From: Planctomycetota bacterium | Lineage (GTDB): Bacteria > Planctomycetota > Phycisphaerae > WQYP01 | Length of the DNA stretch: 6,948 nucleotides | Direction of reading: 5' to 3' | Assembly: GCA_021805585.1 (NCBI GenBank) | Contig: JAJZEY010000269.1 | Span: 1 to 6,948 of the forward strand | In this document: positions 1-6,948 of the stretch, one piece after another | Position numbering within the stretch: the first letter of the stretch is position 1 | Layout of the letters: the number at the start of each line of letters is the position of its first letter | Notes under the pieces: generated by a model | Seen by the model: the letters and a program-made list of their open reading frames with translations, nothing else | Databases searched by the model: none | Told to the model about the DNA's origin: nothing | Position numbers and translations under genes: made by a program

Positions 1-1
1 C

Positions 2-1132
2 ATGAAGCCGCGGCCGCACATTCGTGAACCGATATTGCGGCTGGGCATCGCGGCGGGCAAGGCGAACCGTTCTCTGGCTTTTATGGAAGTGTGCGGTACA
101 CACACCATGAGCGCATTTCGTTGTGGCCTGAAAACCGTGCTGCCTGAAAATGTACGGCTTATCAGCGGTCCGGGCTGTCCAGTTTGCGTGACGGCACAAA
201 GCGACATTGACCTGATGGTGGAAGCCGCAGGGCTTAAGAACGTCATACTTTGCACCTATGGCGATATGTTACGTGTTCCGGGTCGGCGCGGCACTTTGGA
301 AACAGCGCGTATGGCCGGCGCGAATGTCCGTGTGATTTATAGTTCACTCGATGCACTGGCTATGGCGCAAAGGAACCCCGACAGACATGTTATTTTTGCG
401 GCAGTGGGGTTTGAAACCACAGCTCCGGCAACTGCGGCGGCGATATTGGAAGCCAGCCGCCGGGGCGTTGGCAATTTTTCGGTTCTGGCCAGCCATAAGC
501 GGATCATTCCCGCCATGCGGGCACTTTTGAACGCGGCCCCCACCACGGGCCTGGGCGTGGATGGGTTCATGGCGCCCGGTCATGTGTCGGTCATTATCGG
601 CGCGCGGGCTTATGAACCCATTGTGGCGGAATATGCCAAATCGTGTGTGATCGGCGGATTCGAACCACAGCAAATGCTTTCGGCCCTGACGGATTTGACA
701 GAATTGGCACTGGCAGGACGCAGCGCCCTGATCAATCAATATCCGGAAGTGGTGCGGGCCGACGGAAATACAGCCGCGCGGAAATTGCTGGCGACTATTT
801 TCGAGCCATGCAATGCCCGCTGGCGTGGTCTGGGGGCAATGGATGAAAGCGGTCTTGCAATACGGACTGAATTTTCGCACTTTGATGCCCGCGTACGATT
901 CGCTCTTGTGCAGCCCAAAGAACACGAACCGCGTGGTTGCATATGCGGTCAGGTGATCAGCGGATTAGCCGAACCCGCCGACTGCAAGTTATTCGGAAAA
1001 GTCTGTACGCCAATCAATCCCATCGGACCGTGCATGGTCAGTTCCGAGGGAACCTGCGCCGCATGGTTCAAATACGGATGTGCCGGCAGGGCATTTTTTC
1101 AAAAGTCCAAATCGCAGGAGCTTCTATCATGA
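2..1132 (+). CDS. hypD: HypD, [NiFe] hydrogenase maturation scaffold protein
   Basis: HypD is a cytoplasmic iron-sulfur protein that forms a complex with HypC, on which the Fe(CN)2CO unit of [NiFe] hydrogenases is assembled. The 376-residue product has the usual family length (E. coli HypD is about 373). Visible family motifs are MEVCGTHT (Cys31), GPGCPVCV (Cys59 and Cys62, the redox-active pair), GFETT at 136-140, MAPGHVS, GFEP, and the C-terminal MVSSEGTCAAW. Comparison with E. coli HypD from memory suggests Cys315, Cys328, Cys335 and Cys352 as the [4Fe-4S] ligands; Cys313, Cys344 and Cys360 are extra. The ATG at position 2 fits the common MK....RDP family start (here MKPRPHIREP), so the gene is probably complete, but its ribosome binding site lies outside the window and a start further upstream cannot be excluded. 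Its stop overlaps the hypE start in an ATGA, indicating one operon and coupled translation. Confidence 0.95.
   Translation: MKPRPHIREPILRLGIAAGKANRSLAFMEVCGTHTMSAFRCGLKTVLPENVRLISGPGCPVCVTAQSDIDLMVEAAGLKNVILCTYGDMLRVPGRRGTLETARMAGANVRVIYSSLDALAMAQRNPDRHVIFAAVGFETTAPATAAAILEASRRGVGNFSVLASHKRIIPAMRALLNAAPTTGLGVDGFMAPGHVSVIIGARAYEPIVAEYAKSCVIGGFEPQQMLSALTDLTELALAGRSALINQYPEVVRADGNTAARKLLATIFEPCNARWRGLGAMDESGLAIRTEFSHFDARVRFALVQPKEHEPRGCICGQVISGLAEPADCKLFGKVCTPINPIGPCMVSSEGTCAAWFKYGCAGRAFFQKSKSQELLS
1116..1120 (+). promoter_or_regulatory. Ribosome binding site of hypE
   Basis: AGGAG lies 8 bases before the ATG at 1129. It decides the start: the open frame extends back to 937 inside hypD, but those upstream codons encode no HypE-like sequence, whereas the product starting at 1129 has the normal HypE length. 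Confidence 0.8.
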
Positions 1133-2187
1133 CCGCATCAACCGGAAATCAAGCGATGGGCACGGGCAGCCTGACCGGCGCACTTTCGCGCGTCGCATTG
1201 GCTCATGGCGGCGGTGGCCAACTCACAGACAGTCTGATACACGACGTGGTTTTGCCCAGATTGAACAACACCATATTGGGCAATTTGCTGGATGCGGGAA
1301 TCGTCGGGCGGGGGTCTGGCCGTTTGGCATTAACCATTGACAGCTATGTGGTTCAGCCGCTGTTTTTTCCTGGAGGCAATATTGGCCGGCTGGCTGTTTC
1401 AGGAACGGTTAATGACCTGGCGGTAAGCGGCGCCGAACCGCTGGGACTGGCGCTGGCCATGATTTTGGAAGAGGGACTGGAGACCAAAACGCTGGAAAGT
1501 GTGCTGGATTCCATTCGCGCAACGGCGGAAGAGGCGGGGGTTTGTGTCATTACCGGGGATACAAAGGTGGTCGGTCGCGGGCAGGCGGATGGCATGTACC
1601 TGATCACGGCAGGCATGGGGCGAGTGCCTGCGGGCCTTCAACTGCATCCATCGCGTGTGGAACCGGGAGACCTGGTCATTTTAAGTGGAACCATCGGGGA
1701 ACATGGGCTGGCGGTCATGCTTACACGCGACATGCCGGAAGTAAAAAGCGTTTTACGCAGCGACGCGGCACCACTGAATGTCATGATCTCCGATGTGCTG
1801 CGGCATACGCCGGAAGTGAAATTCATGCGAGATCCAACGCGTGGCGGCCTGGCGGGCGTGGCGGCGGACTTGGCGCGGCAAAGCGGGCGGCATGTGGTTC
1901 TGGAAGAAGCCCTGATACCCGTACAACCGGAGGCACGTCATGCCGCGGCCATGCTGGGACTCGATCCATTGGAAGTCGCCAATGAAGGAAAAGCGGTAAT
2001 TGTTGTGGCGGCGGACAAATCGGAAACAGTTCTGGAAACATTGCGGCGTTATCCGACAGGCCTGGATGCCTGTGTCGTCGGGCATATTGGTGAACAGACC
2101 GACGGGATATGCGAAATGTGGACCAACATTGGCGGACGACGCGTGCTGCAAAAGCCGTATGGTGAACAATTGCCGCGCATTTGCTAA
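1129..2187 (+). CDS. hypE: HypE, carbamoyl dehydratase for hydrogenase cyanide ligand
   Basis: HypE takes a carbamoyl group from HypF onto its C-terminal cysteine and dehydrates it, using ATP, to a thiocyanate that donates cyanide to iron on HypC-HypD. The 352-residue product ends in LPRIC, so the essential cysteine (Cys352) is the last residue, as in E. coli HypE. PurM/AIR-synthetase-like features are AHGGGG (Gly27-Gly30), SYVVQPLFFPGGNIG, GTVNDLAVSGAEP, GDTKVVGRG, SGTIGEHG, DPTRGGLAGVA and ANEGKAV. The start at 1129 is chosen for its AGGAG site and the ATGA overlap with hypD; Met10 is a weaker alternative. HypE normally works with HypF, which is not in the window. The gene precedes hoxE by only 26 bases with no hairpin between, so maturation and structural genes probably share a transcript. 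Confidence 0.96.
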   Translation: MTASTGNQAMGTGSLTGALSRVALAHGGGGQLTDSLIHDVVLPRLNNTILGNLLDAGIVGRGSGRLALTIDSYVVQPLFFPGGNIGRLAVSGTVNDLAVSGAEPLGLALAMILEEGLETKTLESVLDSIRATAEEAGVCVITGDTKVVGRGQADGMYLITAGMGRVPAGLQLHPSRVEPGDLVILSGTIGEHGLAVMLTRDMPEVKSVLRSDAAPLNVMISDVLRHTPEVKFMRDPTRGGLAGVAADLARQSGRHVVLEEALIPVQPEARHAAAMLGLDPLEVANEGKAVIVVAADKSETVLETLRRYPTGLDACVVGHIGEQTDGICEMWTNIGGRRVLQKPYGEQLPRIC

Positions 2188-2201
2188 GCAACTGAATATG
2201 C

Positions 2202-2206
2202 AGGAG
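2202..2206 (+). promoter_or_regulatory. Ribosome binding site of hoxE
   Basis: AGGAG sits 7 bases before the ATG at 2214, in the 26-base hypE-hoxE spacer. It favours this ATG over the second in-frame ATG two codons later (Met3). No promoter-like or terminator-like sequence is evident in the spacer. Confidence 0.75.
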
Positions 2207-2213
2207 TTACGAT

Positions 2214-2726
2214 ATGAATATGACACACACATTACCGGCGGCTCCCACCGAAGACAAACGCTGGAGAATTGCGGAAGCCACCATGCGCCGCAATGGATTT
2301 GAAGCCAGCGGCTTGATTGAGACTCTGCACAGCGTGCAGCAGGCCATGGGATTTCTGGATGAATCGGCGTTGCGATGGGTCGCGGCGAGTTTGCGCGTGC
2401 CACTATCGAAAATTTATGGTGTGGCCACTTTTTACCACCATTTCACGCTTAAGCCGCAGGGACGGCACACCTGCGTGGTCTGCCTGGGAACTGCGTGTTA
2501 CATCAAGGGAAGCAAACAGTTGCTGGAACAAGTGGAAAAGAAGTTAGGCATCCACGACGGTCAGACGACAGCGGATGGGGAAATATCCCTGCTGGTGGCG
2601 CGCTGCATTGGTGCATGCGGACTGGCCCCCGCGGCAGTGGTGGATGGTCAGGTGCAGGGGAAGAGTGAGGCCACAATGCTGCTGGAACGATTGGATAAGG
2701 TGTTGGCTGGAAAGGTTACATCATGA
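2214..2726 (+). CDS. hoxE: HoxE, NuoE-like [2Fe-2S] diaphorase subunit
   Basis: HoxE is the small thioredoxin-like [2Fe-2S] subunit of the HoxEFU diaphorase, homologous to NuoE of complex I. The 170-residue product has an N-terminal helical part (about 15-70, including VPLSKIYGVATFYHHF at 62-77) and a C-terminal thioredoxin-like cluster domain. The four ligands are Cys90 and Cys95 (C-x4-C in CLGTACYIKG) and Cys131 and Cys135 (C-x3-C in CIGACGLAPA), the normal family pattern. The length is typical of stand-alone HoxE/NuoE. The assignment as HoxE rather than a complex I NuoE or the HydC-type subunit of an [FeFe] hydrogenase rests on the neighbours: hoxF, hoxU, hoxY and hoxH follow directly. Its stop overlaps the hoxF start in an ATGA. 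In cyanobacteria HoxE has been proposed to mediate contact with ferredoxin or membranes; whether that holds here is unknown. Confidence 0.95.
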   Translation: MNMTHTLPAAPTEDKRWRIAEATMRRNGFEASGLIETLHSVQQAMGFLDESALRWVAASLRVPLSKIYGVATFYHHFTLKPQGRHTCVVCLGTACYIKGSKQLLEQVEKKLGIHDGQTTADGEISLLVARCIGACGLAPAAVVDGQVQGKSEATMLLERLDKVLAGKVTS

Positions 2727-4405
2727 AACCCGAAGAATTGGCGAGCATGGCCGAGAAAAAGCGGATGCTTAACGCCGGATACAAGCACTGCATCGGCGTT
2801 TGCATGGAATCCGGCTGCGTGAGTTCGCAAAGTGAGCGGATTTGCACGAGTTTAAACGCAGCGATCAAGGATCGCGGCCTGCAAAAAGAAGTGCGCGTGA
2901 TAGGTGTGGGCTGCATGGGGCTTTGCGGCAACGGACCTATGGTGAAAATCGATGACGGCTCGCCCATGTATCAGAACGTGACGCCCGATCACGGCTCCGC
3001 TATTATCGACGGCCTGAATTCTCCCACCGGTAATCCGCGGCTTGCGCACCTTCTTTGCGACCTGAATCAGCCCTTCTTCCGGGCACAGAAACTGATTGTC
3101 CGTTCTAATTCCGGCCGCATGGATCCAGAAGACTTTGCCGACTGCGTCGCGCATGGAGCCTATGAATCTCTTTTGAAGGTACTGACGACAATGAGCCCGA
3201 TGGATGTCGTCGGCGAGATAACCGCCAGCGGATTGCGTGGCCGCGGTGGCGCAGGCTTTCCAACGGGGCTTAAATGGAGCACGGTGGCCAAAGCCGGCGG
3301 AGCACAAAAATATGTAATCTGCAATGGTGACGAGGGTGATCCGGGCGCTTTTATGGACCGCAGCGTGATGGAAGGAGATCCGCACCGTGTGCTGGAAGGG
3401 ATGGCGATTGCGGCCTACGCGACGGGTGCGGATCATGGAGTTATATATGTACGAGCGGAATATCCCCTGGCAGTGAAACGCCTTACCAAGGCGATCAATC
3501 AGGCGCTGCGCCATGAACTGCTTGGCAATGGCATTTTCGGCACGCGATTTAATTTCACTGTGGAAATTCGTCTGGGGGCGGGGGCTTTTGTATGCGGCGA
3601 AGAAACCGCTCTTATTGCCAGCGTGGAGGGAAATCGCGGATTACCGCGTCCCAGACCGCCCTATCCGGCAAATTCCGGCTTATTCGGCTGTCCGACACTG
3701 ATTAACAATGTTGAAACTTATGGCACGATTGCGCCGATTATTCGCGAAGGAGCGGCATGGTTTTCGTCCATCGGAACCGAGAAAAGCAAGGGCACGAAAA
3801 TATTCGCCATTACCGGAAAGATTCGCAATACCGGTCTTATTGAAGTACCGATGGGCATCACGCTGCGGGAAATTGTATTTAAACTTGGTGGTGGAATTCC
3901 TGACGGCAAAGCTTTTAAGGCCATGCAGACCGGCGGACCATCCGGCGGATGTATTTCAGAGCGCGATCTGGATATTAAATTGGATTATGAATCCCTGGCA
4001 ACAATCGGTTCCATTATGGGTTCGGGCGGCATGATTGTGATGGATGAAACCAGCAACATGGTGGATGTTGCGCGGTTCTTCATGGAATTCTGCATGACGG
4101 AAAGTTGCGGCAAATGCGTGCCCTGCCGCGTGGGAACCTGGCAGATGCACCGCCTGCTGGACCGTATTTATGAAGGACACGGCACGCACGCCGACCTGAC
4201 GCTTCTTAAAGAGCTTTGCGACATGGTGAAAAATACAAGTTTGTGCGGTCTGGGGCAATCGGCTCCTAACCCGGTGCTCAGCACGTTGCGCCACTTTGAA
4301 AGCGATTACCTGGACTTAATTAAGAAAGCCGAATGCGCAAGGACCGTTCAACAGGCCGAATCGATTGCCCATGGCCCAACCGTGCCTCTGGAGGTGGTAT
4401 CATGA
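2723..4405 (+). CDS. hoxF: HoxF, FMN- and NAD(P)H-binding diaphorase subunit
   Basis: HoxF oxidises or reduces NAD(P)(H) and passes electrons through FMN to the iron-sulfur chain of the hydrogenase. The 560-residue product has two parts. Residues about 20-100 form a thioredoxin-like [2Fe-2S] domain with Cys27, Cys32 (C-x4-C), Cys64 and Cys68 (C-x3-C). Residues from about 130 form a NuoF-like core: [10 protein letters not shown] at 173-182 and [13 protein letters not shown] from Asn201 (FMN/NADH site), CGEETALI around Glu293, [11 protein letters not shown], then the [4Fe-4S] motif [10 protein letters not shown] with Cys462, Cys465, Cys468 and the distant fourth ligand Cys508. About 52 residues follow Cys508, with no added ferredoxin domain. 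The start overlaps hoxE by 4 bases, and AAAGG at 2711-2715 lies 7 bases before it. NAD versus NADP preference cannot be read reliably from this sequence. Confidence 0.96.
   Translation: MKPEELASMAEKKRMLNAGYKHCIGVCMESGCVSSQSERICTSLNAAIKDRGLQKEVRVIGVGCMGLCGNGPMVKIDDGSPMYQNVTPDHGSAIIDGLNSPTGNPRLAHLLCDLNQPFFRAQKLIVRSNSGRMDPEDFADCVAHGAYESLLKVLTTMSPMDVVGEITASGLRGRGGAGFPTGLKWSTVAKAGGAQKYVICNGDEGDPGAFMDRSVMEGDPHRVLEGMAIAAYATGADHGVIYVRAEYPLAVKRLTKAINQALRHELLGNGIFGTRFNFTVEIRLGAGAFVCGEETALIASVEGNRGLPRPRPPYPANSGLFGCPTLINNVETYGTIAPIIREGAAWFSSIGTEKSKGTKIFAITGKIRNTGLIEVPMGITLREIVFKLGGGIPDGKAFKAMQTGGPSGGCISERDLDIKLDYESLATIGSIMGSGGMIVMDETSNMVDVARFFMEFCMTESCGKCVPCRVGTWQMHRLLDRIYEGHGTHADLTLLKELCDMVKNTSLCGLGQSAPNPVLSTLRHFESDYLDLIKKAECARTVQQAESIAHGPTVPLEVVS
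4390..4394 (+). promoter_or_regulatory. Ribosome binding site of hoxU
   Basis: GGAGG lies 7 bases before the ATG at 4402. It decides the start: the open frame reaches back to an ATG at 4333 inside hoxF, but that would add 23 residues lacking family similarity, and only the 4402 start gives the ATGA junction seen at three other gene pairs. Confidence 0.8.
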
Positions 4406-5133
4406 ATCGTGCTAAACCTGCTTCTATTGAGTCCATCACACTCACCATAGACGATAACGCGGTCAGTTGCCGCACCGGACAGTCTTTGCTGGAAGTGGCT
4501 CGCGAAAACAAAATCACGATTCCAACGCTCTGCTGGCTGGAAGGACTGACCCTCTGGGGCGGCTGCCGTTTGTGCATGGTGGAAGTGGAAGGTTCAACAA
4601 AATTGTTTGCCGCCTGCGCCACCCAATGCACCGAAGGCCTGGTGGTGCGCACCCAGACACCGCGATTGCACACATATCGCAAGATGATTGTCGAAATGCT
4701 TCTGGCGGAAAGAAACCATGTCTGCAGTGTATGCGTGAGCAATGGCCACTGCGAACTTCAGGCCATGGCACAGCAGCTTGGCGTGGACCATGTACATCTG
4801 CCCTACCGGTTTCCCAGGCTTGCCGTGGATAATTCACACGATTTTTTCCGCCTGGATCAGAACCGTTGCATCCTGTGCACACGATGCGTACGGGTCTGCG
4901 CCGAAATTGAGGGTGCGCACACCAAAGATGTGAAAGGCCGCGGCATTACCGCCGCGATCATCAACGACCTTGATCAGCCATGGGGCGACAGCGAAACCTG
5001 CACCAGTTGCGGCAAGTGCGTGAACGTATGCCCAACCGGCGCACTGACGCACCGCGGCACAGCTATTGGCGAAATGATCAAGAAACATGGATTTTTGCCT
5101 TATTTAACCCTTATGCGGGAGGCTGATAAATGA
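4402..5133 (+). CDS. hoxU: HoxU, NuoG-like multi-cluster electron transfer subunit
   Basis: HoxU wires the HoxF diaphorase to the HoxYH hydrogenase; it corresponds to the N-terminal part of complex I NuoG. The 243-residue product has a plant-type [2Fe-2S] domain (Cys44, Cys55, Cys58, Cys72 within [21 protein letters not shown] and AACATQC), then a His/Cys segment (His106, Cys108, Cys111, Cys117 in [18 protein letters not shown]), then two ferredoxin-type [4Fe-4S] motifs: Cys156, Cys159, Cys162, Cys166 ([11 protein letters not shown]) and Cys200, Cys203, Cys206, Cys210 ([16 protein letters not shown]). The order and length match HoxU, with no molybdopterin-like domain as in full NuoG. The start at 4402 is supported by a GGAGG site and the ATGA overlap with hoxF; the stop overlaps hoxY the same way. 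In the His/Cys segment the histidine is two residues before the first cysteine rather than four as in NuoG. Confidence 0.95.
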   Translation: MNRAKPASIESITLTIDDNAVSCRTGQSLLEVARENKITIPTLCWLEGLTLWGGCRLCMVEVEGSTKLFAACATQCTEGLVVRTQTPRLHTYRKMIVEMLLAERNHVCSVCVSNGHCELQAMAQQLGVDHVHLPYRFPRLAVDNSHDFFRLDQNRCILCTRCVRVCAEIEGAHTKDVKGRGITAAIINDLDQPWGDSETCTSCGKCVNVCPTGALTHRGTAIGEMIKKHGFLPYLTLMREADK

Positions 5134-5696
5134 CCCCAACACACAATAAACCCAGAGTGGCGACGGTATGGCTGGATGGCTGTTCCGGCTGCCACATGAG
5201 CTTCATGGATTTAGACGAAAGGCTTGTCACACTCGCATCGCTGGTGGAAGTGGTCTATTCGCCGGTGGTGGACCCGAAGGAATTTCCATTGAATGTGGAT
5301 GTGACCCTGGTGGAAGGCGCGGTCAGCAGTGAAGAGGATTTCCAGAAAGCGATTCTGATTCGCCAGCGCAGCAAACTGGTTATTTCACTGGGGGATTGCG
5401 CCATAACCGCCAATGTACCCGGCATGCGCAATGGCTGGACCCCCGACGCACTGCTTACCGCCGCGTACGTGGAAAAGGCCTCTTCCCCTCCGGAATCGGC
5501 GCAGCGCATGGCCCGACTTCCGCTGAATGTGGTGCCACGGCTTCGGCCGCATGCCGTTCCGTTGCATGAGGCGGTAACCGTGGATTTGTATGTACCCGGT
5601 TGCCCGCCCCCCGCCGATGCCATCTGGTACGTGCTGACAGAACTTCTGGCGGGTCGCAAACCGGAAAGCAGTACCGTCACGCGCTTCGGCAAATAA
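5130..5696 (+). CDS. hoxY: HoxY, small subunit of bidirectional [NiFe] hydrogenase
   Basis: HoxY is the small hydrogenase subunit, holding the [4Fe-4S] cluster closest to the nickel-iron site of HoxH. The 188-residue product carries all four expected ligands: Cys18 and Cys21 ([10 protein letters not shown]), Cys90 ([16 protein letters not shown]) and Cys158 (VPGCPPPAD). It is short because, like other group 3 small subunits, it lacks the medial and distal cluster domain of membrane-bound uptake hydrogenases. There is no twin-arginine signal peptide, so the enzyme is cytoplasmic. GGGAGG at 5117-5122 lies 7 bases before the start, which overlaps hoxU by 4 bases. Similarity to the small subunits of groups 3b and 3c is expected, but the adjacent hoxEFU genes place it in group 3d. 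HoxY of Cupriavidus necator binds a second FMN; I cannot judge that here. Confidence 0.95.
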   Translation: MTPTHNKPRVATVWLDGCSGCHMSFMDLDERLVTLASLVEVVYSPVVDPKEFPLNVDVTLVEGAVSSEEDFQKAILIRQRSKLVISLGDCAITANVPGMRNGWTPDALLTAAYVEKASSPPESAQRMARLPLNVVPRLRPHAVPLHEAVTVDLYVPGCPPPADAIWYVLTELLAGRKPESSTVTRFGK

Positions 5697-5736
5697 CGGA
5701 ATATATGGAAAGGCGAAGACAATAAAGGACATTTTC
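5697..5736 (+). other. hoxY-hoxH spacer, no terminator seen
   Basis: This 40-base purine-rich spacer is the longest in the window. I find no inverted repeat that could form a terminator, and no convincing promoter. It contains a six-codon open frame (ATG to TAA) that I regard as chance. It breaks the run of ATGA overlaps, so hoxH translation starts independently of hoxY. Confidence 0.5.
5725..5729 (+). promoter_or_regulatory. Ribosome binding site of hoxH
   Basis: AAGGA lies 7 bases before the ATG at 5737. Together with the family N-terminus (a short lead into TRIEGH at residues 11-16) it fixes the hoxH start. Confidence 0.75.
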
Positions 5737-6948
5737 ATGGGACAGACTATTAAAATAAAAGGCGTGACGCGCATTGAAGGCCACGCGCAAATTACCATTG
5801 AACTCAATGACGAAGGTAAAGTGCACGACGCACAGTTTCATGTCACACAGTTCCGTGGATTTGAAACTTTTGTGCAGGGACGGCCTTTGCCGGAAATGCC
5901 CGGCATTATGGCACGCATCTGCGGCATTTGTCCGGTCAGCCACCTGATGGCCTCTTCCAAAGCCTGCGACGATATTCTGGCCGTAGAATTGCCGCCTGCC
6001 GCTATTAAACTGCGCCGCATTATGAATTTAGCGCAAATGGTGCAGAGCCACGCTCTTTCATTTTTCCATCTTTCCAGTCCGGACCTTATTTATGGCATGG
6101 ACGCGGACCCAGCCACCCGCAATATTTTTGGCCTGGTCGGTTCGCACCCGGAATTCGCGCGCGACGGCATTATGGTGCGGAAGTTCGGTCAGGAAATTAT
6201 TGGATTACTGGGTGGAAAGAAAATTCACCCGGCATGGGTGGTGCCCGGCGGCGTGAGCACGCCTTTAAGCGTGCAAGATCGCGATGCGATTCTGGCCACC
6301 ATTCCCGACGCACTGGAACGCATTGGCCGGGGGCTGGAACGTTTTCATGCCGTGCAGGATAACTACCCGGCGGAAGTGGATGCATTTGCCAATTTTCCGA
6401 CGCTTTTTGCCGGACTGGTCAACGCCGAAGGCACACTTGAACATTATGACGGCACACTGCGTTTTGTTGATGAACAGGCCCGACCGGTCGCGGAACTGGC
6501 CCATCCCCGTGATTATCCTGATTTCATAGGTGAAGCGGTGGAAAATTACAGCTATCTTAAATTTCCCTATTTTAAACCGCGCGGCTATCCGGAAGGAATT
6601 TATCGTGTTGGGCCGCTGGCCCGGCTTGTGGTGGCCGAGCGTTGCGGCACACCGCTGGCAGATCGAGAACTCGGCCTGTTTCGCAGCCGATTGGGACGCG
6701 CACCGCAAAGCAGCTTTCATTATCACTGGGCACGCCTTGTGGAAATTCTTTATGGCATTGAAAAGATACGGGAACTGCTGGAAGAGCCGGACATTCTGGA
6801 TGAACATGTACGGGCCCGCGCACGGCCCAACCGTTTTGAAGGAGTCGGCATTTCCGAAGCCCCGCGGGGCACGCTTATCCATAATTACAAAATTGATAAA
6901 CATGGCCTTATGACATGGGCCAATATGATTATCGCGACAGGTCATAAC
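5737..6948 (+). CDS. hoxH: HoxH, nickel-iron catalytic large subunit (3' end outside window)
   Basis: HoxH holds the Ni-Fe(CN)2CO site that splits or forms H2. I translated the frame by hand: 404 codons are open from 5737 to the window edge with no stop. Conserved parts are TRIEGH (Arg12-His16), [11 protein letters not shown], the N-terminal nickel-ligand motif [10 protein letters not shown] (Cys62 and Cys65), [15 protein letters not shown] at 170-172, [11 protein letters not shown] around Lys275, RVGPLAR at 290-296, and EAPRGTL from Glu374. The last residues (NMIIATGHN) match the NLIVATTQNN-like segment of other HoxH proteins. Full-length HoxH is about 475-490 residues, so roughly 70-85 are missing, including the C-terminal DPCxxC nickel ligands and the extension normally removed by an endopeptidase (HoxW/HycI type). 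This is truncation by the window, not a damaged gene. The start has an AAGGA site and lies 40 bases after hoxY. Confidence 0.96.
   Translation, partial: MGQTIKIKGVTRIEGHAQITIELNDEGKVHDAQFHVTQFRGFETFVQGRPLPEMPGIMARICGICPVSHLMASSKACDDILAVELPPAAIKLRRIMNLAQMVQSHALSFFHLSSPDLIYGMDADPATRNIFGLVGSHPEFARDGIMVRKFGQEIIGLLGGKKIHPAWVVPGGVSTPLSVQDRDAILATIPDALERIGRGLERFHAVQDNYPAEVDAFANFPTLFAGLVNAEGTLEHYDGTLRFVDEQARPVAELAHPRDYPDFIGEAVENYSYLKFPYFKPRGYPEGIYRVGPLARLVVAERCGTPLADRELGLFRSRLGRAPQSSFHYHWARLVEILYGIEKIRELLEEPDILDEHVRARARPNRFEGVGISEAPRGTLIHNYKIDKHGLMTWANMIIATGHN

Noticed and set aside
344..925. Long open frame of 193 codons on the minus strand opposite hypD
   Set aside because: It lies wholly inside a clearly conserved hypD; its translation shows no recognisable domain and has the look of an antisense shadow.
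937..1128. Upstream extension of the hypE reading frame within hypD, giving a longer protein
   Set aside because: The extra 64 residues overlap hypD out of frame, are not HypE-like, and the ATG at 1129 has a good ribosome binding site and an ATGA junction.
1753..2403. Minus-strand open frame spanning the hypE-hoxE junction, as a possible antisense gene
   Set aside because: It covers conserved parts of hypE and hoxE, has no recognisable domain, and is explained by codon bias of the genes opposite.
4333..4401. Earlier in-frame ATG for hoxU inside hoxF
   Set aside because: It adds 23 residues with no family similarity, while the 4402 start has GGAGG at proper spacing and the same overlap style as neighbouring genes.
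2214..5133. Reading hoxE-hoxF-hoxU as part of a complex I (nuoEFG) operon or an electron-bifurcating [FeFe] hydrogenase
   Set aside because: HoxU lacks the long molybdopterin-like part of NuoG and any H-cluster domain, and the next two genes are the [NiFe] subunits HoxY and HoxH.
5697..5736. Terminator, promoter or leader peptide in the hoxY-hoxH spacer
   Set aside because: There is no inverted repeat with a T-run, no convincing -10/-35 pair, and the only open frame is six codons long.
6265..6945. Open frame of 226 codons on the minus strand opposite hoxH
   Set aside because: The plus strand encodes unmistakable HoxH across the whole span; the minus-strand product shows no domain I recognise and has no good start context.

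Overview
The window is a gap-poor, single-strand (+) stretch of seven consecutive genes: hypD, hypE, hoxE, hoxF, hoxU, hoxY and the first 404 codons of hoxH. Every reading frame is explained by a known family, and I see no frameshift, insertion sequence, RNA gene, CRISPR array or stretch over 300 bases without a gene. It encodes the core of a cytoplasmic bidirectional, NAD(P)-linked [NiFe] hydrogenase (group 3d, HoxEFUYH type) together with two of the accessory proteins that build the Fe(CN)2CO part of its active site.

The organism is a bacterium using the standard code. Shine-Dalgarno sites lie 7-8 bases before the six starts whose upstream sequence is visible, G+C is moderate to somewhat high by eye, and genes are tightly packed. 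The HoxEFUYH set occurs in cyanobacteria, proteobacteria and many poorly cultured phyla, so I cannot assign a phylum from this window.

Layout: hypD (2-1132) and hypE (1129-2187) overlap by an ATGA. A 26-base spacer leads to hoxE (2214-2726). hoxE/hoxF, hoxF/hoxU and hoxU/hoxY are each joined by a 4-base ATGA overlap. hoxH starts at 5737, 40 bases after hoxY, with its own ribosome binding site, and runs off the right edge. No promoter or terminator is visible, so the transcript very likely begins upstream of hypD (perhaps with hypC or other hyp genes) and continues beyond hoxH.

Working together: HypD, with HypC (not in the window), is the scaffold on which iron receives CN and CO; HypE makes the thiocyanate that donates cyanide. 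The finished cofactor goes into HoxH, the nickel-iron subunit. HoxY carries the proximal [4Fe-4S] cluster next to it. HoxU (one [2Fe-2S], one His/Cys-type and two ferredoxin-like [4Fe-4S] sites), HoxF (FMN, NAD(P)H site, [4Fe-4S] and an N-terminal [2Fe-2S]) and HoxE ([2Fe-2S]) form the diaphorase that exchanges electrons with NAD(P)H. All expected cluster ligands in these subunits are present, as is the N-terminal nickel ligand pair of HoxH, so the system looks intact and functional. This is a recognisable system rather than a new one; the points worth a second look are its architecture and a few residue-level details.
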